A stretch of 64,000 nucleotides of DNA from Marthasterias glacialis (Eukaryota; Echinodermata; Asteroidea; Forcipulatida; Asteriidae), in NCBI GenBank assembly GCA_911728455.2, contig OU452228.1:13096104-13160103 (forward strand), written 5' to 3'. A model generated the notes under the pieces. The model did not search any database. It was given only the letters and a program-made list of their open reading frames with translations, and had not been told where the DNA came from. The number at the start of each line of letters is the position of its first letter. The first letter of the stretch is position 1. A program made the position numbers and the translations under genes. Positions 35,171 through 46,292 of the stretch are shown here, in pieces.

Positions 35171-35518
35171 GTATGTCAGCTAAAATGGTTAAAGACTGTC
35201 CCTGTATGTCACCTGAAATGGTTGAACACTGTCCCTGTATGTCACCTAAAATGGTTGAACACTGTCCTTGTATGTCACCTGAAATGGTTGAACACTGCCC
35301 CAGTATGTCAGCTGTAATGGTTGAACACTGTCCCTGTATGTCAACTGAAATGGTTGAACACTGTCCCTGTGTATGTCACCTGAAATGGTTGAACACTGTC
35401 CCTGTATTTCACCTGAAATGGTTGAACACTGTCCCTGTATTTCACCTGAAATGGTTGAACACTGTCCCTGTATGTCACCTGAAATGGTTGAACACTGTCC
35501 CTGTATGTCACCTGAAAT
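35171..35518. repeat. 33-bp minisatellite (unit codes MSPEMVEHCPC in one frame)
   Basis: About ten tandem copies of a 33-bp unit containing GAAATGGTTGAACACTGTCC followed by CTGTATGTCACCT. The unit length is a multiple of three, so frames stay open on both strands. A 2-bp GT insertion near 35370 shifts frame in the middle, and copies on each side are equally conserved in DNA. That argues against a protein-coding role. Confidence 0.9.
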
Positions 35519-35524
35519 GAAAGT

Positions 35525-36020
35525 CAACTTCCGAAAGTTGATTGAAAAAAGAAAGTAGACGGAATATTTTTATTGTCATTTTGGGAAGTTGTATACTCAT
35601 CTAGATTTGGCGACAAATCAATAAACAATTGAGGTATAATAACAACCCGCGGAAACGTTTCTACTGTTGAGAAGCCAGCGGTTTAACGTGCATGTTTTGT
35701 TGAGGGGTAATTAGTGTTGTAAGGGATTTTAAACAAGATTGAGTTCTGACACAACTTTCTCTGTCAGACAGACGTTTTCTTCTCAGTCGCCAGCTTTACT
35801 GCCAGCATCTTTCGACAAAATGCGAACAAAACAGTTAACAATTACAAATATGGCAGAATTCAAGTTAAATGTAGTTTTACCTCTCCGGTCAGTTGGACGC
35901 TAACAAACGACGAACAAAATAGTCGGTGACACTGATGCATTCCGTCCCCCAAAATTAACCCTTGATCCTACCTCTCGTCAGCCCAAAATAGGCCCGGGCT
36001 TGTACCTCTATTGAAAGCTT
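35525..36020. other. Upstream flank of Xlox, nothing recognised
   Basis: No repeat and no gene. It adjoins the promoter-like block. Confidence 0.4.
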
Positions 36021-36028
36021 GCCCCAAT

Positions 36029-36170
36029 TGTAAACATGCTCATCTCGCTGACCAATGACAGCAAAAAACCAGCAAGCGTAAAATTGTAGATACGATCAGT
36101 AGGGACGTCGACATTGATACCTGTATAAACACGTTGTTGATGTTGTTTTTGACGTCACTAGATGGCGCCC
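36029..36170 (+). promoter_or_regulatory. Putative Xlox core promoter and proximal sites
   Basis: In order on the plus strand: TGTAAACA (36029-36036), a Fox/FoxA-type site; CCAAT (36052-36056); TATAAA (36124-36129); a perfect CRE, TGACGTCA (36150-36157); and TCACTAGATGGCGCC (36155-36169), a CTCF-type core. With the TATA box at 36124, initiation would fall near 36150-36160 and leave a 5' UTR of about 320 nt before the start codon at 36476. FoxA control of Pdx1 is established in vertebrates. Its relevance here is inference. Confidence 0.4.
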
Positions 36171-36368
36171 TGTCAGCCCCGTATCCTCATGCTGGTTAAG
36201 TCTATGGATTACACAGTGAGACAGATAGCTACAGCTAGGCCCAGCACTGTGCACCGAGCATCACCTGTAAATGCATCAGCACGGGAGATGTGTGTCATTG
36301 TGATGGTTCACCGTGGACTATCCGGACTCGGGAACCCCCCGGCTAGCGTGCCAGCCACCGTCCACTGA
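36162..36368 (+). other. Possible upstream open reading frame in the Xlox leader
   Basis: If transcription starts at the TATA-directed site, the first AUG would be at 36162, opening a 68-codon frame that stops at 36368, 108 nt before the Xlox start codon and not overlapping it. The peptide resembles nothing known. It would be expected to lower translation of the main frame. If initiation occurs downstream of 36162 it has no role. Confidence 0.3.
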
Positions 36369-36475
36369 GTTAACCCATCGTCTTGAGCTCGTGACTTCTT
36401 CACAGTGTACCGTTTAAGAAAGAGTTTTTCGGGGGGTTACGTCAACTTCGCACTACAGTTTCCCCAATAGGCACC

Positions 36476-37067
36476 ATGATGGAAGGTAACAGCCCCTCGT
36501 TTTACAACTCGCCCTTCGGCTTTCACAATGATCAGTTCGTCGGCCCACCGATTACAGCGTCCACGGGAGGCCACCGGAGTTATAGCCCTCCTCCCCCACC
36601 TGCGTGCATCTACGCCGACAAGCCGGGACCCCAGGTAGGGGGCTACGGCGGTGCCCCCATGGCTGTTGTGGAGTCCAGAGTAGATGAGGGATTGCTGCAG
36701 TATTCGCGTATGACGAATATGAACATGATGACACTGGCCAACATGACACTGCCTCAGGACACGGCCTGTACGCAGGCCTGCGGGGCCGGCACTGGCGCCG
36801 CGGCTCAGCCGTGTGACGGCCGGGAGGCTATGCAGCAGACGCATTCACCGCAGCTTGGTCACACCGTGATGCAGGGATCCTCAACGGCCGCCACTGCCTG
36901 TCGTGGAACCGGTCAGGCACACGGGGGGAACCCAGGCCCACATCACCACACACCGACCGCCTCGTCTGGAGGCAAGACAAAAGGAGAAGACAGGAATCAG
37001 AACTTACCGTTTCCTTGGATGAAAACAACCAAATCACACGCCCACATGTGGAAGGCAAATTGGCCAG
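36476..37067 (+). CDS. Xlox: Xlox (Pdx1 orthologue) exon 1, ParaHox homeobox gene; homeodomain exon not in window
   Basis: Xlox encodes a homeodomain transcription factor that acts in the nucleus, known for roles in gut and pancreas-type endoderm patterning. The exon gives residues 1-197 plus one base of the next codon. Visible parts: an N-terminus rich in Ser, Phe and Asn; SPPPPPACIYADKPG (37-51), matching the conserved ACLY-type motif of Pdx1; a low-complexity Gly/Ala/Thr/His middle; and LPFPWMK (177-183), the PBC-binding hexapeptide, followed by TTKSHAHMWKANWPG. The KxHAxxWK-type tail after the hexapeptide is diagnostic for Xlox/Pdx1 rather than Hox2-4. The start has a good context (CACCATGATGG). 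The donor is CCAG|GTAATT at 37067/37068, phase 1, the same place as the vertebrate intron between hexapeptide and homeodomain. No homeodomain was found downstream. The alternative, a Hox gene of group 2 or 3, is unlikely. Confidence 0.9.
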
Positions 37068-37080
37068 GTAATTCGCATTA

Positions 37081-38160
37081 ATTACTTCCGATTAAGATCA
37101 CTTCAGACAAAACGAAAATTATTCTTTTCGGTTAAACATGAGCCTTTTTAGTTTTAGTTTATTTGTATTTTGTTTACTGTCGCGTCTCTCTTTACTTCCT
37201 GGTTCTATTGCATTTCGTAGTTTCCTCATAACAAAGTTGCATACTGCGTTGTGTTCAAAATGTCAGAAATAAAATATTTGCAGCAAACATCACATGGTCG
37301 AAATACCATCGGAATATTTACTTCAAAATGTTGATAAACATCTGACATTCTTTACTCAATTTACAATTTTATAAAATCACACTAACGCAAACGCATGATT
37401 GCTATTAACACACAATTTTTTTTAATCAAAATCAGCCGAAGTCATAACTTCACGATTGGCAAATTTATTCAAAAATTGTAAAAAAAAAATAACATCCCCT
37501 CCTTTTCTATCATTATTTCATGCAACATGCGGAAGCATCTTCGATAGTCAATTATATCACACACAAAAAACATTAGTATGGTTAAAACAAGATGAAGGAT
37601 GTACTTCAGGGTTTAACGTCAATGTTAACGTCATGGTGTAAAAAATACCCAATAACAAGTCTTCCTGTTTAACACTGAATCACAGAGTGGTGATTCTTTT
37701 ACATATTCATTTTATCCAATGACATGTAAAGATAGTGATATCTAGTACATATTAATAGCGGATGTAGCTACTGCTGATAATCGGCGAACTTGTCCGTCAA
37801 AATTTGGATATCATTGAAATAAATGAATTGCTGATAACTTCAATCGCTATTGCTTTTCCTAATAAATTGGCACTCGGCTTGGTTTTGTAAAAGCATATAA
37901 AAATAAAGTTAGTGAACAGGCGTCGTCTAATGAAAGTCACTTTTCTCAACATAGACCTTTCTGGCATTTTGGTTTTCCTTCTCACGCAAGCCATCGACCC
38001 ACATGTATTTTAGAAATATTAGAGAAGTCTAAAATACTGTTTACGGCACATGCTCTCGTCTCTTACATAGTTGCCAAATTAGGTTTAACTTTGAGGACAA
38101 TTCTAAAATGTGATATTTACGTGAAAACGTGTGGAATCGACGCATTTTTTATTTGATTGT
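37081..38160. other. Intronic stretch, nothing recognised
   Basis: AT-rich, no repeat named, no gene. Confidence 0.4.
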
Positions 38161-38161
38161 T

Positions 38162-38219
38162 TTGTGTGTGTGTGTGTTTTTGTTTGTTTGTTTGTTTGTT
38201 TGTTTGTTTGTTTGTTTGG
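38162..38219 (+). repeat. (TG)n then (TTTG)n microsatellite
   Basis: Six to seven TG units followed by about ten TTTG units, ending in a T and G run. Confidence 0.95.
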
Positions 38220-38784
38220 GTTTTTTTTGGGGGGGGTCTTGTTTGAGAATGGAGAATCGTTCAATAAGATGCCGCAGTCATTTTATTTCTATAGCTCTCT
38301 CTTTTTAAGACCAGTGCGAAAATGAAAACAGACACTCCGTAATAACATTTCAACAAATTCCTTCTTACCAAAGTGTTTGTTTTGTTTCTTTGAAACGAAA
38401 CGTACATTGTGAAACATTAGTTACTATTACAGATATGACGGTTTTCCAGATTTGTTATTTTGCGTTCTTAGAAAAAACCCCAGCCTTGAAATGGTCTCCG
38501 TTTGACGTGCATTGTTCGTTTTGAGATTACAATGTGCAAAGCATGAAGGAGGTTTATAAAACTGTCACAACTCGACAACCAAAGTAACGAAACGAAGTCA
38601 TTTGAGAATAACGATACCTGAGATCTTAAAGATTGCTTTCACGTAGTGTTCTAATACTTGTTATTCTGAAACTATTCAGGCATTTTTATTAGATAATTTA
38701 CTTTTTACTTTCCAGAATTTCTATTTCCACCCTTTACAGGTAGAATACAAGATTGGTTTTCATCAAAACATGTATATTAATTAG

Positions 38785-39068
38785 CATCAGTCTGAAAGCT
38801 TACTGATTACGAAGTCCATACCAGTACAAAACTTCCATTGAAATGTTTATTTCCGAAATACTGCCGAAGTCGAGAAAATAGAATTTGAAGACACTGGTTT
38901 TAATTTCGGTTGTAACAATCGAAACTAAGGACAATGTGTTTACATGCTGAAAAGTGTGCACTTTTTTTCACTATTTTCTCCTGATTCAGACGACGGATTG
39001 AACCCAAATTTTCACAGGTTTGTGCTTTTCATACATATGCTGAATCACAAAAAGTAAGAACACTGCAC
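38785..39068 (+). repeat. Interspersed family X, copy 1
   Basis: Begins CTGAAAGCTTACTGATTACG and AAGTCCATACCAGTACAAA, then TATTTCCGAAATACTGCCGA, and later TTGAACCCAAATTTTCACAG. It aligns to copies at 45785, 53219 and, on the minus strand, 54888 and 57360. I recognise the family as a very common sea-star repeat. No open frame is conserved between copies. Confidence 0.65.
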
Positions 39069-40650
39069 TATCAGCTTTACCAATCCTATATTTTAACTTT
39101 AAATATTATTTTTTAATATACTTAGCTCATTTTATGTTCCTTAAAGTTAAATTGAAACTTAAACGCATTTCGGTTCATTAATTCTTGACAACTTATATAC
39201 AGTTTGTACTATCCACCCCAACAAAATAATGAAACACGTACAATTTTTTAAAAAGCTTGGAAAACATTTCCGGAATATTCTTAATATAATTCCTTAGTCA
39301 TTTTGTATACTTAGATAAAGTTTTTTTGTGATACATTATAAACGTGGTCAATAAGAACCAAAAGATATACACCAAAACAACTTCATCGGCAAAAGGTTGA
39401 ACCCATAACATTATCTCTGACATTGGGTGGATTTGGGTTTATTTATACAACATGTCCCCGGAAGACGAAAACACAATTGAAAATATTCAAAAATTAAAGC
39501 CCTTTATTTAACGTGTAGATTTGGAGGAAATGTTTTACCTGAAAGCTACCTCCACATGGATCAAGTTTAATATAATTTAAAAAAACATTAAAACGGACTT
39601 TTATTTGACATGAAATTGCTTCGTGTAAAGGCAATCCAATGAATACGATCAAGGCGTACGTTTGTGTACAGATTCCAAAGTTTGAAAAGCTGACTGGTGT
39701 GGAAATTTAAAGAATCACCAGTTTCTCATTTCCAGTTGCCGGGGAAACTTTGGATAGCAATATTTTGCCATGCAGTAAAAACTATTCTAAATAGTAGTAA
39801 TGGCAGTGGCGTACATTTGCATGGAACCATTAACAGTTGTGCTCTAGAATTCTTGAGCTCAGTGCTTTTCCAATTCTGGCTATACAGTCATTTCCTCCAA
39901 TACAATTCATAGGAAAAAAATCATTGCGAGCAAACAATTAGATTTAACGATTGTACTTCGTTCTACAACCCACGCCCTGTTGTAATAATCCCATTGGACA
40001 TCCATGATGACAAGACGTTCGTTTTTATCTTTGGTCAGTGTTAGTATTGTTGAAAAGGATCACAGTCCATGATCCAGCCCCAAAAAAAAGGGTCCTTTAA
40101 AATGGCACGTCTGGCAAAACACAATCACCAGGGTGTTTTGTTTACGTTCTGGAAACTGAAGTCAGCCATTAATTGATCACAAATCACACTTTGTGTCATC
40201 AGTAAACAAAATATTACGCAATGCCATAAAAATGGCAGCGTAACGCTTCACGTGGTGCGTTTGAAATTATGAAGAAATTATGTCCGTTATTTTTGTCGTT
40301 TATGTTACTTTTTAACGTTCACAATTAATACCAGGAAGTCAATTTAATTCCGTAATATAATTGATAATAGTTTTTTCAGAATGTAATCATCGTAGAAACA
40401 TTTTACGGATCATCCGATGGTGAACCTTTCACGCAAAATCTATAACTTGTCATTGTTGTTTGTTGATAAAGGAACCTGCTCGAAACTAAATACGATGGCA
40501 ACCCACAACTCTTGTCTTGTGTCTTGACTCTTTTTAAGGACGTAATTGTTTTAACGATTGTCGGATTCTTAAATGAACACAAAAGGCTTGTGGTAAAAAA
40601 GTATTATTGGTAATGAACGTACTGCGAGATACTACATGTAATAATGTGCC
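39069..40650. other. Intronic stretch, nothing recognised
   Basis: AT-rich. No gene or repeat recognised. Confidence 0.4.
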
Positions 40651-40653
40651 AAA

Positions 40654-40905
40654 ACCAATCGTTTAGTGGTTGAAACCAATCGTTTAGTGGTTGGAACCAA
40701 TCGTTTGGTGGTTGAAACCAATCGTTTAGTGGTTGAAACCAATCGTTTAGTGGTTGAAACCAATCTTTTAGTGGTTAAAACCAATCGTTCAGTGGTTGAA
40801 ACCAATCGTTCAGTGGTTGAAACCAATCGTTTATTGGTTGAAACCAATCGTTTAGTGGTTGAAACCAATCGTTTAGTGGTTGGAACCAATCATTTCAGTG
40901 GTTGC
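40654..40905. repeat. 21-bp minisatellite, unit GGTTGAAACCAATCGTTTAGT
   Basis: About twelve units with scattered point changes. The 21-bp length keeps all frames open, giving VVETNRL repeats on plus and KRLVSTT on minus. Each unit holds the inverted pair AACCA and TGGTT, so single strands could form small hairpins. No flanking sequence suggests a gene. Confidence 0.95.
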
Positions 40906-42580
40906 TCTGCAAGCCAACAGGATAAGCATAATACACCTAAAAAGGGGGTCTAACAAAAACTATAACCGTTAGGTAATGTTTTTGTTGAAAATGTGAGAGA
41001 TTTTTTCAAAGATGTTGCCTGTTGTTTGTTTTGTGATGTTGCTTGGAGTCTAGATTTTCTTTTCCTCTCTTGCCATTTCTGACATTTTATAACTTTGTCA
41101 TTGTTTATCAGCATTTCAATTATATTATACAATACAAGCAGACGAAAAAGAAGGAATAATCAATTACCGCCCATGATTTAATACTTAAAAGACAAATGTA
41201 TTGAAATTTGATGTTTTGGATGAATTCCCTCATATCCAAATCAAGATGGTTGGATTATGGATTTCATGATGTGTGAATGAAACTAACAAATAGTTTGAAA
41301 AGAGACCGAACTGCGCCTATGTTGTCAGTCGGTGGACCTTCCGTCTCGGTGCAGCCATTTTGTTTTCTTCCCGTTCCAAATCAACGTAAAACTGAGCTGA
41401 GGCTGGAGCAAAAAAGGCAGTCTGGCTCCCTTAGCGTATAATGATAATCGGAATACTTAGCTGTTGTTGCACAGACAAGGAACATGACGAAGATAGGAAC
41501 ATCAGCATATTAATAAAGCACAATGTCTGCCCAAATTTACACACCGCGACAAGTCAGCTATTATTCTTTATGACTGTTAAACCGTTAGGTATTATTTACT
41601 AAGTTATAATCGATCTCACGCGATCAATGTTTTTTTCTTTCTTTCTTTTTTTCTTTTTTTCCTTTTTTTTTTCACTCCACGGACGAATGTATACTCTCTT
41701 AGTTTTGGAAACCAAACTCGAGGGGCTTACAAAACCAATTGTATTGAAACTAAGAACAGTGTACCAGGCTGTGAATAGTATAAATTGATGTACAAGGATT
41801 GATGCAGTAGCCATCGATACCGGTACGCAGAATGAAAATGTTTCATTTCTTGATTTGTGTCAGGAAATACTATTTAATTAACATGTACATCCGGGCAGAT
41901 AAAGCTGAAAAATGTTCCACTTTGTTTATAGTTTTTTTTTATCTGACCCGTTGCGATCAGGAAATTATTAACTAACCACAGTGCGATAAATTAAAGTGAA
42001 CTTATTAATTATCAATCAAATTATTTTTAAATGCAAGCGTTAAGTTTAAAATCTCCACCCAGCAGAAATGATAGAAATTGTATTACTGTCGAATTAACTC
42101 ATATACAAGGAAATATCCATTACATAAATACCGTATTATCCTTTACGATGTAAAATAACCTGGTTTAAACATTGTATAGAAATTAGGCATGTGGTTGAAA
42201 ACATCTTGGGATGTTGATTTTTGTTTTACTTAATAGCACATTACAACAAAATGTTCACATTTTTCAGATCCGTCTTAATTTATTTTGAAAACTTGTAGTC
42301 GATAGATATATCATTCCACTGGAAATATCACCATGTGAGATCAAATAGAACAATAAGCGCCAAGAAAAAAAAACAATACTTAATTTACAGTAATTCTTGC
42401 AAAATTATTTATTAGTGACATATTATGATTTCATTAACTCTAAAGTGACATGTAAAAGATTACAAGTTATCCTAAACCCAAGGGTTAATCTTTTGTACTC
42501 TGTTGGTGTCATCTTGCGACCACTCTCCCCCCTCTCTTTCTCTCTTGGAGGTTCGAATAGATCACTTTGTACTAACAAAA
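40906..42580. other. Intronic stretch with a TTTC-rich tract
   Basis: A T/C tract (41628-41673) is simple sequence. No gene or repeat is recognised otherwise. Confidence 0.4.
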
Positions 42581-42900
42581 GACCGAAAACTTAATGTGAG
42601 TCAAGCAGCTCGTCCTGACCCCAGGCCGGCTTCAGGAGCTCAGGCACGGGTTATAGGTTCGCTGATGACTAGGTCCAATCTTAAAATCCTCAAGTGGATT
42701 TTGTGGAGCTGCCGATTAGCTTTTATTGTTGCTGGGGACGGGAGTAGGCGACCCTTGTGAGGAGCACAACACAGCTATCATTGATTAGTGTGTTTTTGCA
42801 ATTACCACAATAGGAGTGGTCTGTCTAGGGGCAAGAGGGTCTATCAAGGCGTGTACAAACGGGGTGCCGCGGGAGAGTGACGAGAAAATGTCCGAATGAA
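42580..42900. promoter_or_regulatory. Candidate intronic regulatory block
   Basis: Less AT-rich and repeat-free. It carries TTTTATTGTTG (Sox/Hox-type cores) near 42720, ATTGATTAG near 42780 and ATTACCACAA (Runx-type) near 42800. It resembles conserved non-coding DNA in composition, but conservation cannot be judged here. Confidence 0.2.
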
Positions 42901-45780
42901 AATGACAACTTTATCTTGTGAGAAGGGATTTGAAAGATAGAAAAATACCATTTTTAAACATTACAACGAAAGCTTTCACTAGGTACATCTGTTTGAGCCA
43001 GTTAGAAAAGGACCTTCCTCGATACTGACTTTTGTATTAAAAATTCTTTATATTAGTTGTTTCATTTCATTGCAAAAGAACTTGGTAGTTACACCGAGCA
43101 TGCAGTTGCCACGAAGTTCATTCCACCACTGTGCCAACACCTCTACAATTAACGTATTATAGTAAGGTTGTTGTGAACTGGTAGAGAAGTTCTAAATCGT
43201 CTTGTGCCCGGTGGAAGGGCGTGTGGCTCTGTGACCTTCTCCCAGGCACAATAAGTACTTTTTTGTTCCAGTAACAGAAGGTCGTTAGTAATACAATAGC
43301 TCCTTAAAAAAATATGGCATTACTGTTATAGAATCATCCCCAAAGACATGTTTTCCCATTTCCATGCTGAATTGAACCTTCCTGTAATGTCTTGTGAAGG
43401 CAGAAAACTGATCAAACTTTCAGTTTTCTTGAAACGCAATTTTGCACATTAACTGATCATGCCTTTTTTCCCGGCTATACACTTCCGTTATGTCCTTCTG
43501 GGGACATGGCGAAATGAATCAATTAAAGAATCAAATGTAACAAAATGTGAATGCAACAATTAATGTCCCCTTCGTTCCTCAATCACAGGCCTCATGCTAG
43601 TGTTATCACACCATGTGCAGCAAATCTATCAAGGAGGTAATTTCATTTATCTCTGTTTTCAAATTTAGCAATTTCAACTTGATGACAGTTTCACAGAATC
43701 CTTGAAAATTGACAATTGAGAAATACAATGCTCATGAACGACGTTAATTGTTAATTGTAAAACAAATAATGACAACATTCTGACAGCTGCAGCCGCAGTT
43801 CGATTCCCCCAACACTAACTCACTCGACCTGGCTACCGAGAAGAGTTGAATTCTCCTTATACTACAACGGGACATGTACATAATGAGGATTGGACGACAA
43901 ACGAATTGCCCCCATCGCTTATACAACCGGGAGCGGTGCTCAGGGGGCAAGTTGCTCCCGGCGATTGCTCGGATCCTTCCCGGGGCAAATTGCATTTCCT
44001 AGGTCATCCATCACCGGCCCGTTGAACTGGGTTCGGCCGTAGCTCACACAAAACGGCATAGCTTAAGTGAAAAGTCAGAGTAAACCTTGTTTTTTCCGTT
44101 AGAGTTTTCCCCCCATGTTTGCTTGGAAACGGCAGACTTGAGCTTCGGACGATTGTTTTCCATCAAAGAAGTGAAATTCTGTAATTGCTTGTTTTTCTCA
44201 TTCAATGTTTGACGGGTCGATCAGTCATCGGGTTCGTGGCTGGATGCAGCCGAGGCTCTCCGGTAGGATTTGGACGATCGCACGGTGGCACACCGTCTTC
44301 TCGTAGATTGTCTCAGCGCATCGGTCTTTTCACAAGGAGGTTTCTCGTTGTATCTTTCAATCAAAGGACTGTGCACGGAGAGAATGATGCTGACTCCACA
44401 AGTATAGACATCTTGAAGGAGGGGAAAGTATCTCAAGCCCAATCAAGACCATGCAGACGGTGTCTGATGCCTCAGTGTTATTTGCCATACAATCTTATTT
44501 ATTACTGATGTTCATTAAGGGGTGCCAACGCTGTAATTACTTTGTCATACAACTCGCCGTCGGTCTCGGGGCAATCTGTCTGTACTTTAATTTCGCACCG
44601 TAATTGGATGAATCATTTTCAATGTTTGGTCCGTCACACTGTTATGGCGACTTGTGGTGACGTATATAGTGCTTCAGACTACAAAAGACGTCGGTAACCA
44701 ACACAGACTATTGTCTTAATCTGGTAATTTGAATATAGTTAATTCGTCTTCGATGTCCCATGCAGGACCAGTTTCATTACAGCTAATAATAACACTTAAC
44801 AAACTCAACAGAGGGGCAGTCGGGTACCTGTCCAAACCTGTATACAAAATGCGTAGAATTTGAACACGGGTGCTTTAAGTGTGAAGTAGGGTGCTTCTCT
44901 TGCTTCTCAAACGAACTTTGTCTCTAAATTTGCTGTGTGGTATTTATTCCCCCTTATAAAACAACCCTAATGGCCCTTACCGACTTATTATAGCAACATT
45001 TTCCGTTACTTGCTTATTTAGTGATTACATCCCTACTCGGGCATTATTTGTATGGGCGTTTATGGGCCATGGGACTTCGCCCCATGCATGCAGTTTTGCC
45101 GAGAGACCGGGTTTTTCCAGTTAAAAGTTTCAGATCTTTTTTGTTGTTGATAAAACATGTGGCGGTTTTGCTTCGGCACTGTAGTTGGGGTTTAATTGTA
45201 TGCAGATCAGACCGCCTTTGGTTTTAGTTTGTCGGCCTTTTCCTCGTGCTCTAAACATGTACATTATTTGAAGCTGAAACCAGGGTGGTTCTGTTGAATT
45301 TTAAATAATGAATGAGCCTAAGTCAATATGTGTTAATTCAGCGTGCAAGTTTAGTTTCATGTTCTTATCTTTTTGGAAACTGAATTTTGCGCTGAGGTAT
45401 AGTTTTCGTTACGCACATTCGTCTATTTGCATTGCTTCGCCAAGGGTGAACTGTAACATTCGCCCATACAGACGTATAGACTGCGTTTCAAATGTTTAAT
45501 TCTTCAAACACGTTTGATAATAATTGGAAAGTATATGAAGCGGGAAAAGTAGTTCTTTTTCCATAGATCTATCCGCTGCTACCATTAATACTCGTGTCCC
45601 TGGTGTTCAATGTGCAGTAATAAATACTGATTATCAGTACACAAAGGGGGATCAGTCTGTTTTACCATCACAGCCTCGGTTTGTGACATTGATTAAAATA
45701 GAATAAAACAAAATGGATGCTCCATGACGACTGCACGAAGAAAAAGTACAGCATTGATAATTATTAAAAATAAAATTGAT
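42901..45780. other. Intronic stretch with a fragment of the ACCAGTTTCAT foldback family
   Basis: GGACCAGTTTCAT at 44766-44778 followed by TTACAGCTAATAATAACAC is a fragment of the family seen at 16101-16450. The 43780-44020 part is GC-richer without a recognisable gene. The 107-codon frame at 44185-44508 is unrecognised. Confidence 0.35.
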
Positions 45781-45784
45781 TAGT

Positions 45785-46030
45785 TTCAGTGTGAAAGCTC
45801 ACTGATTACAAAGTTCACACCAATACCAATCCTTCAGAGAAATATTTCCGTCTGAAATAACGTCAAAGGCGAGGAAGTAGCACTCGAAGACCCCACAGAT
45901 CATCGTTGCTTATTTCCATTGCCATAATCGAAATAAGCCCGAATTAACATACACAGAATCTTTGACAAAGTATCAACCGGTTTTCGCTAAAACGTCACCA
46001 CTAAATTTGATGACATTTTCAGAGGTTAGA
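45785..46030 (+). repeat. Interspersed family X, copy 2
   Basis: GTGTGAAAGCTCACTGATTA, then AAGTTCACACCAATACCAAT and CCTTCAGAGAAATATTTCCG, later ATTTGATGACATTTTCAGAG. This appears the least decayed of the five copies. Confidence 0.7.
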
Positions 46031-46204
46031 TGTATGGTGTTTTCGTTAAAAACTAGAGAATTGAAATTAATTGACTTTTCCAAAGAACAATGTTGTATTA
46101 GCCCTGTACGTACGGAATTTAAAGCATAGAAGCAAAATTATCGGAATAATTTCAATACAATACAGGTTTTTTTTTAATTACTCGTTCTTTACTGTATTTT
46201 TAAT

Positions 46205-46292
46205 TCCATTTCCCTCTGTTTTATTGTAACATGCATGTAATTTGGCTTTTGGCCACGAAATGTGTGAATACAATTCAATTCAATTCAATTAA
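46205..46292 (+). repeat. 3' tail of a non-LTR retrotransposon with (AATTC)n end
   Basis: GTAATTTGGCTTTTGGCCAC (with the short stem TTGGC/GCCA), then GAAATGTGTGAATAC and four AATTC units. Termination in a short tandem repeat after a TTGGCC-type hairpin is typical of CR1-like LINE 3' ends. No coding part is visible upstream, so it is a strongly 5'-truncated insertion. Confidence 0.45.

Noticed and set aside
35171-35518. CRISPR-like array of regular repeats
   Set aside because: The units are contiguous with no unique spacers and the DNA is eukaryotic. It is a minisatellite.
34997-35558. Cys-containing MSPEMVEHCPC repeat protein
   Set aside because: The tandem array shifts frame through a 2-bp insertion without any change in DNA conservation, so selection is not on a protein.
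36476-37067. Exon 1 read as a Hox2 or Hox3 gene because of the FPWMK hexapeptide
   Set aside because: The residues after the hexapeptide (TTKSHAHMWKANWPG) and the PPPACIY motif fit Xlox/Pdx1, not the EKK or ESRQ continuation of Hox2 or Hox3.
40632-40953. VVETNRL/KRLVSTT repeat proteins on both strands
   Set aside because: A 21-bp minisatellite keeps all frames open automatically.
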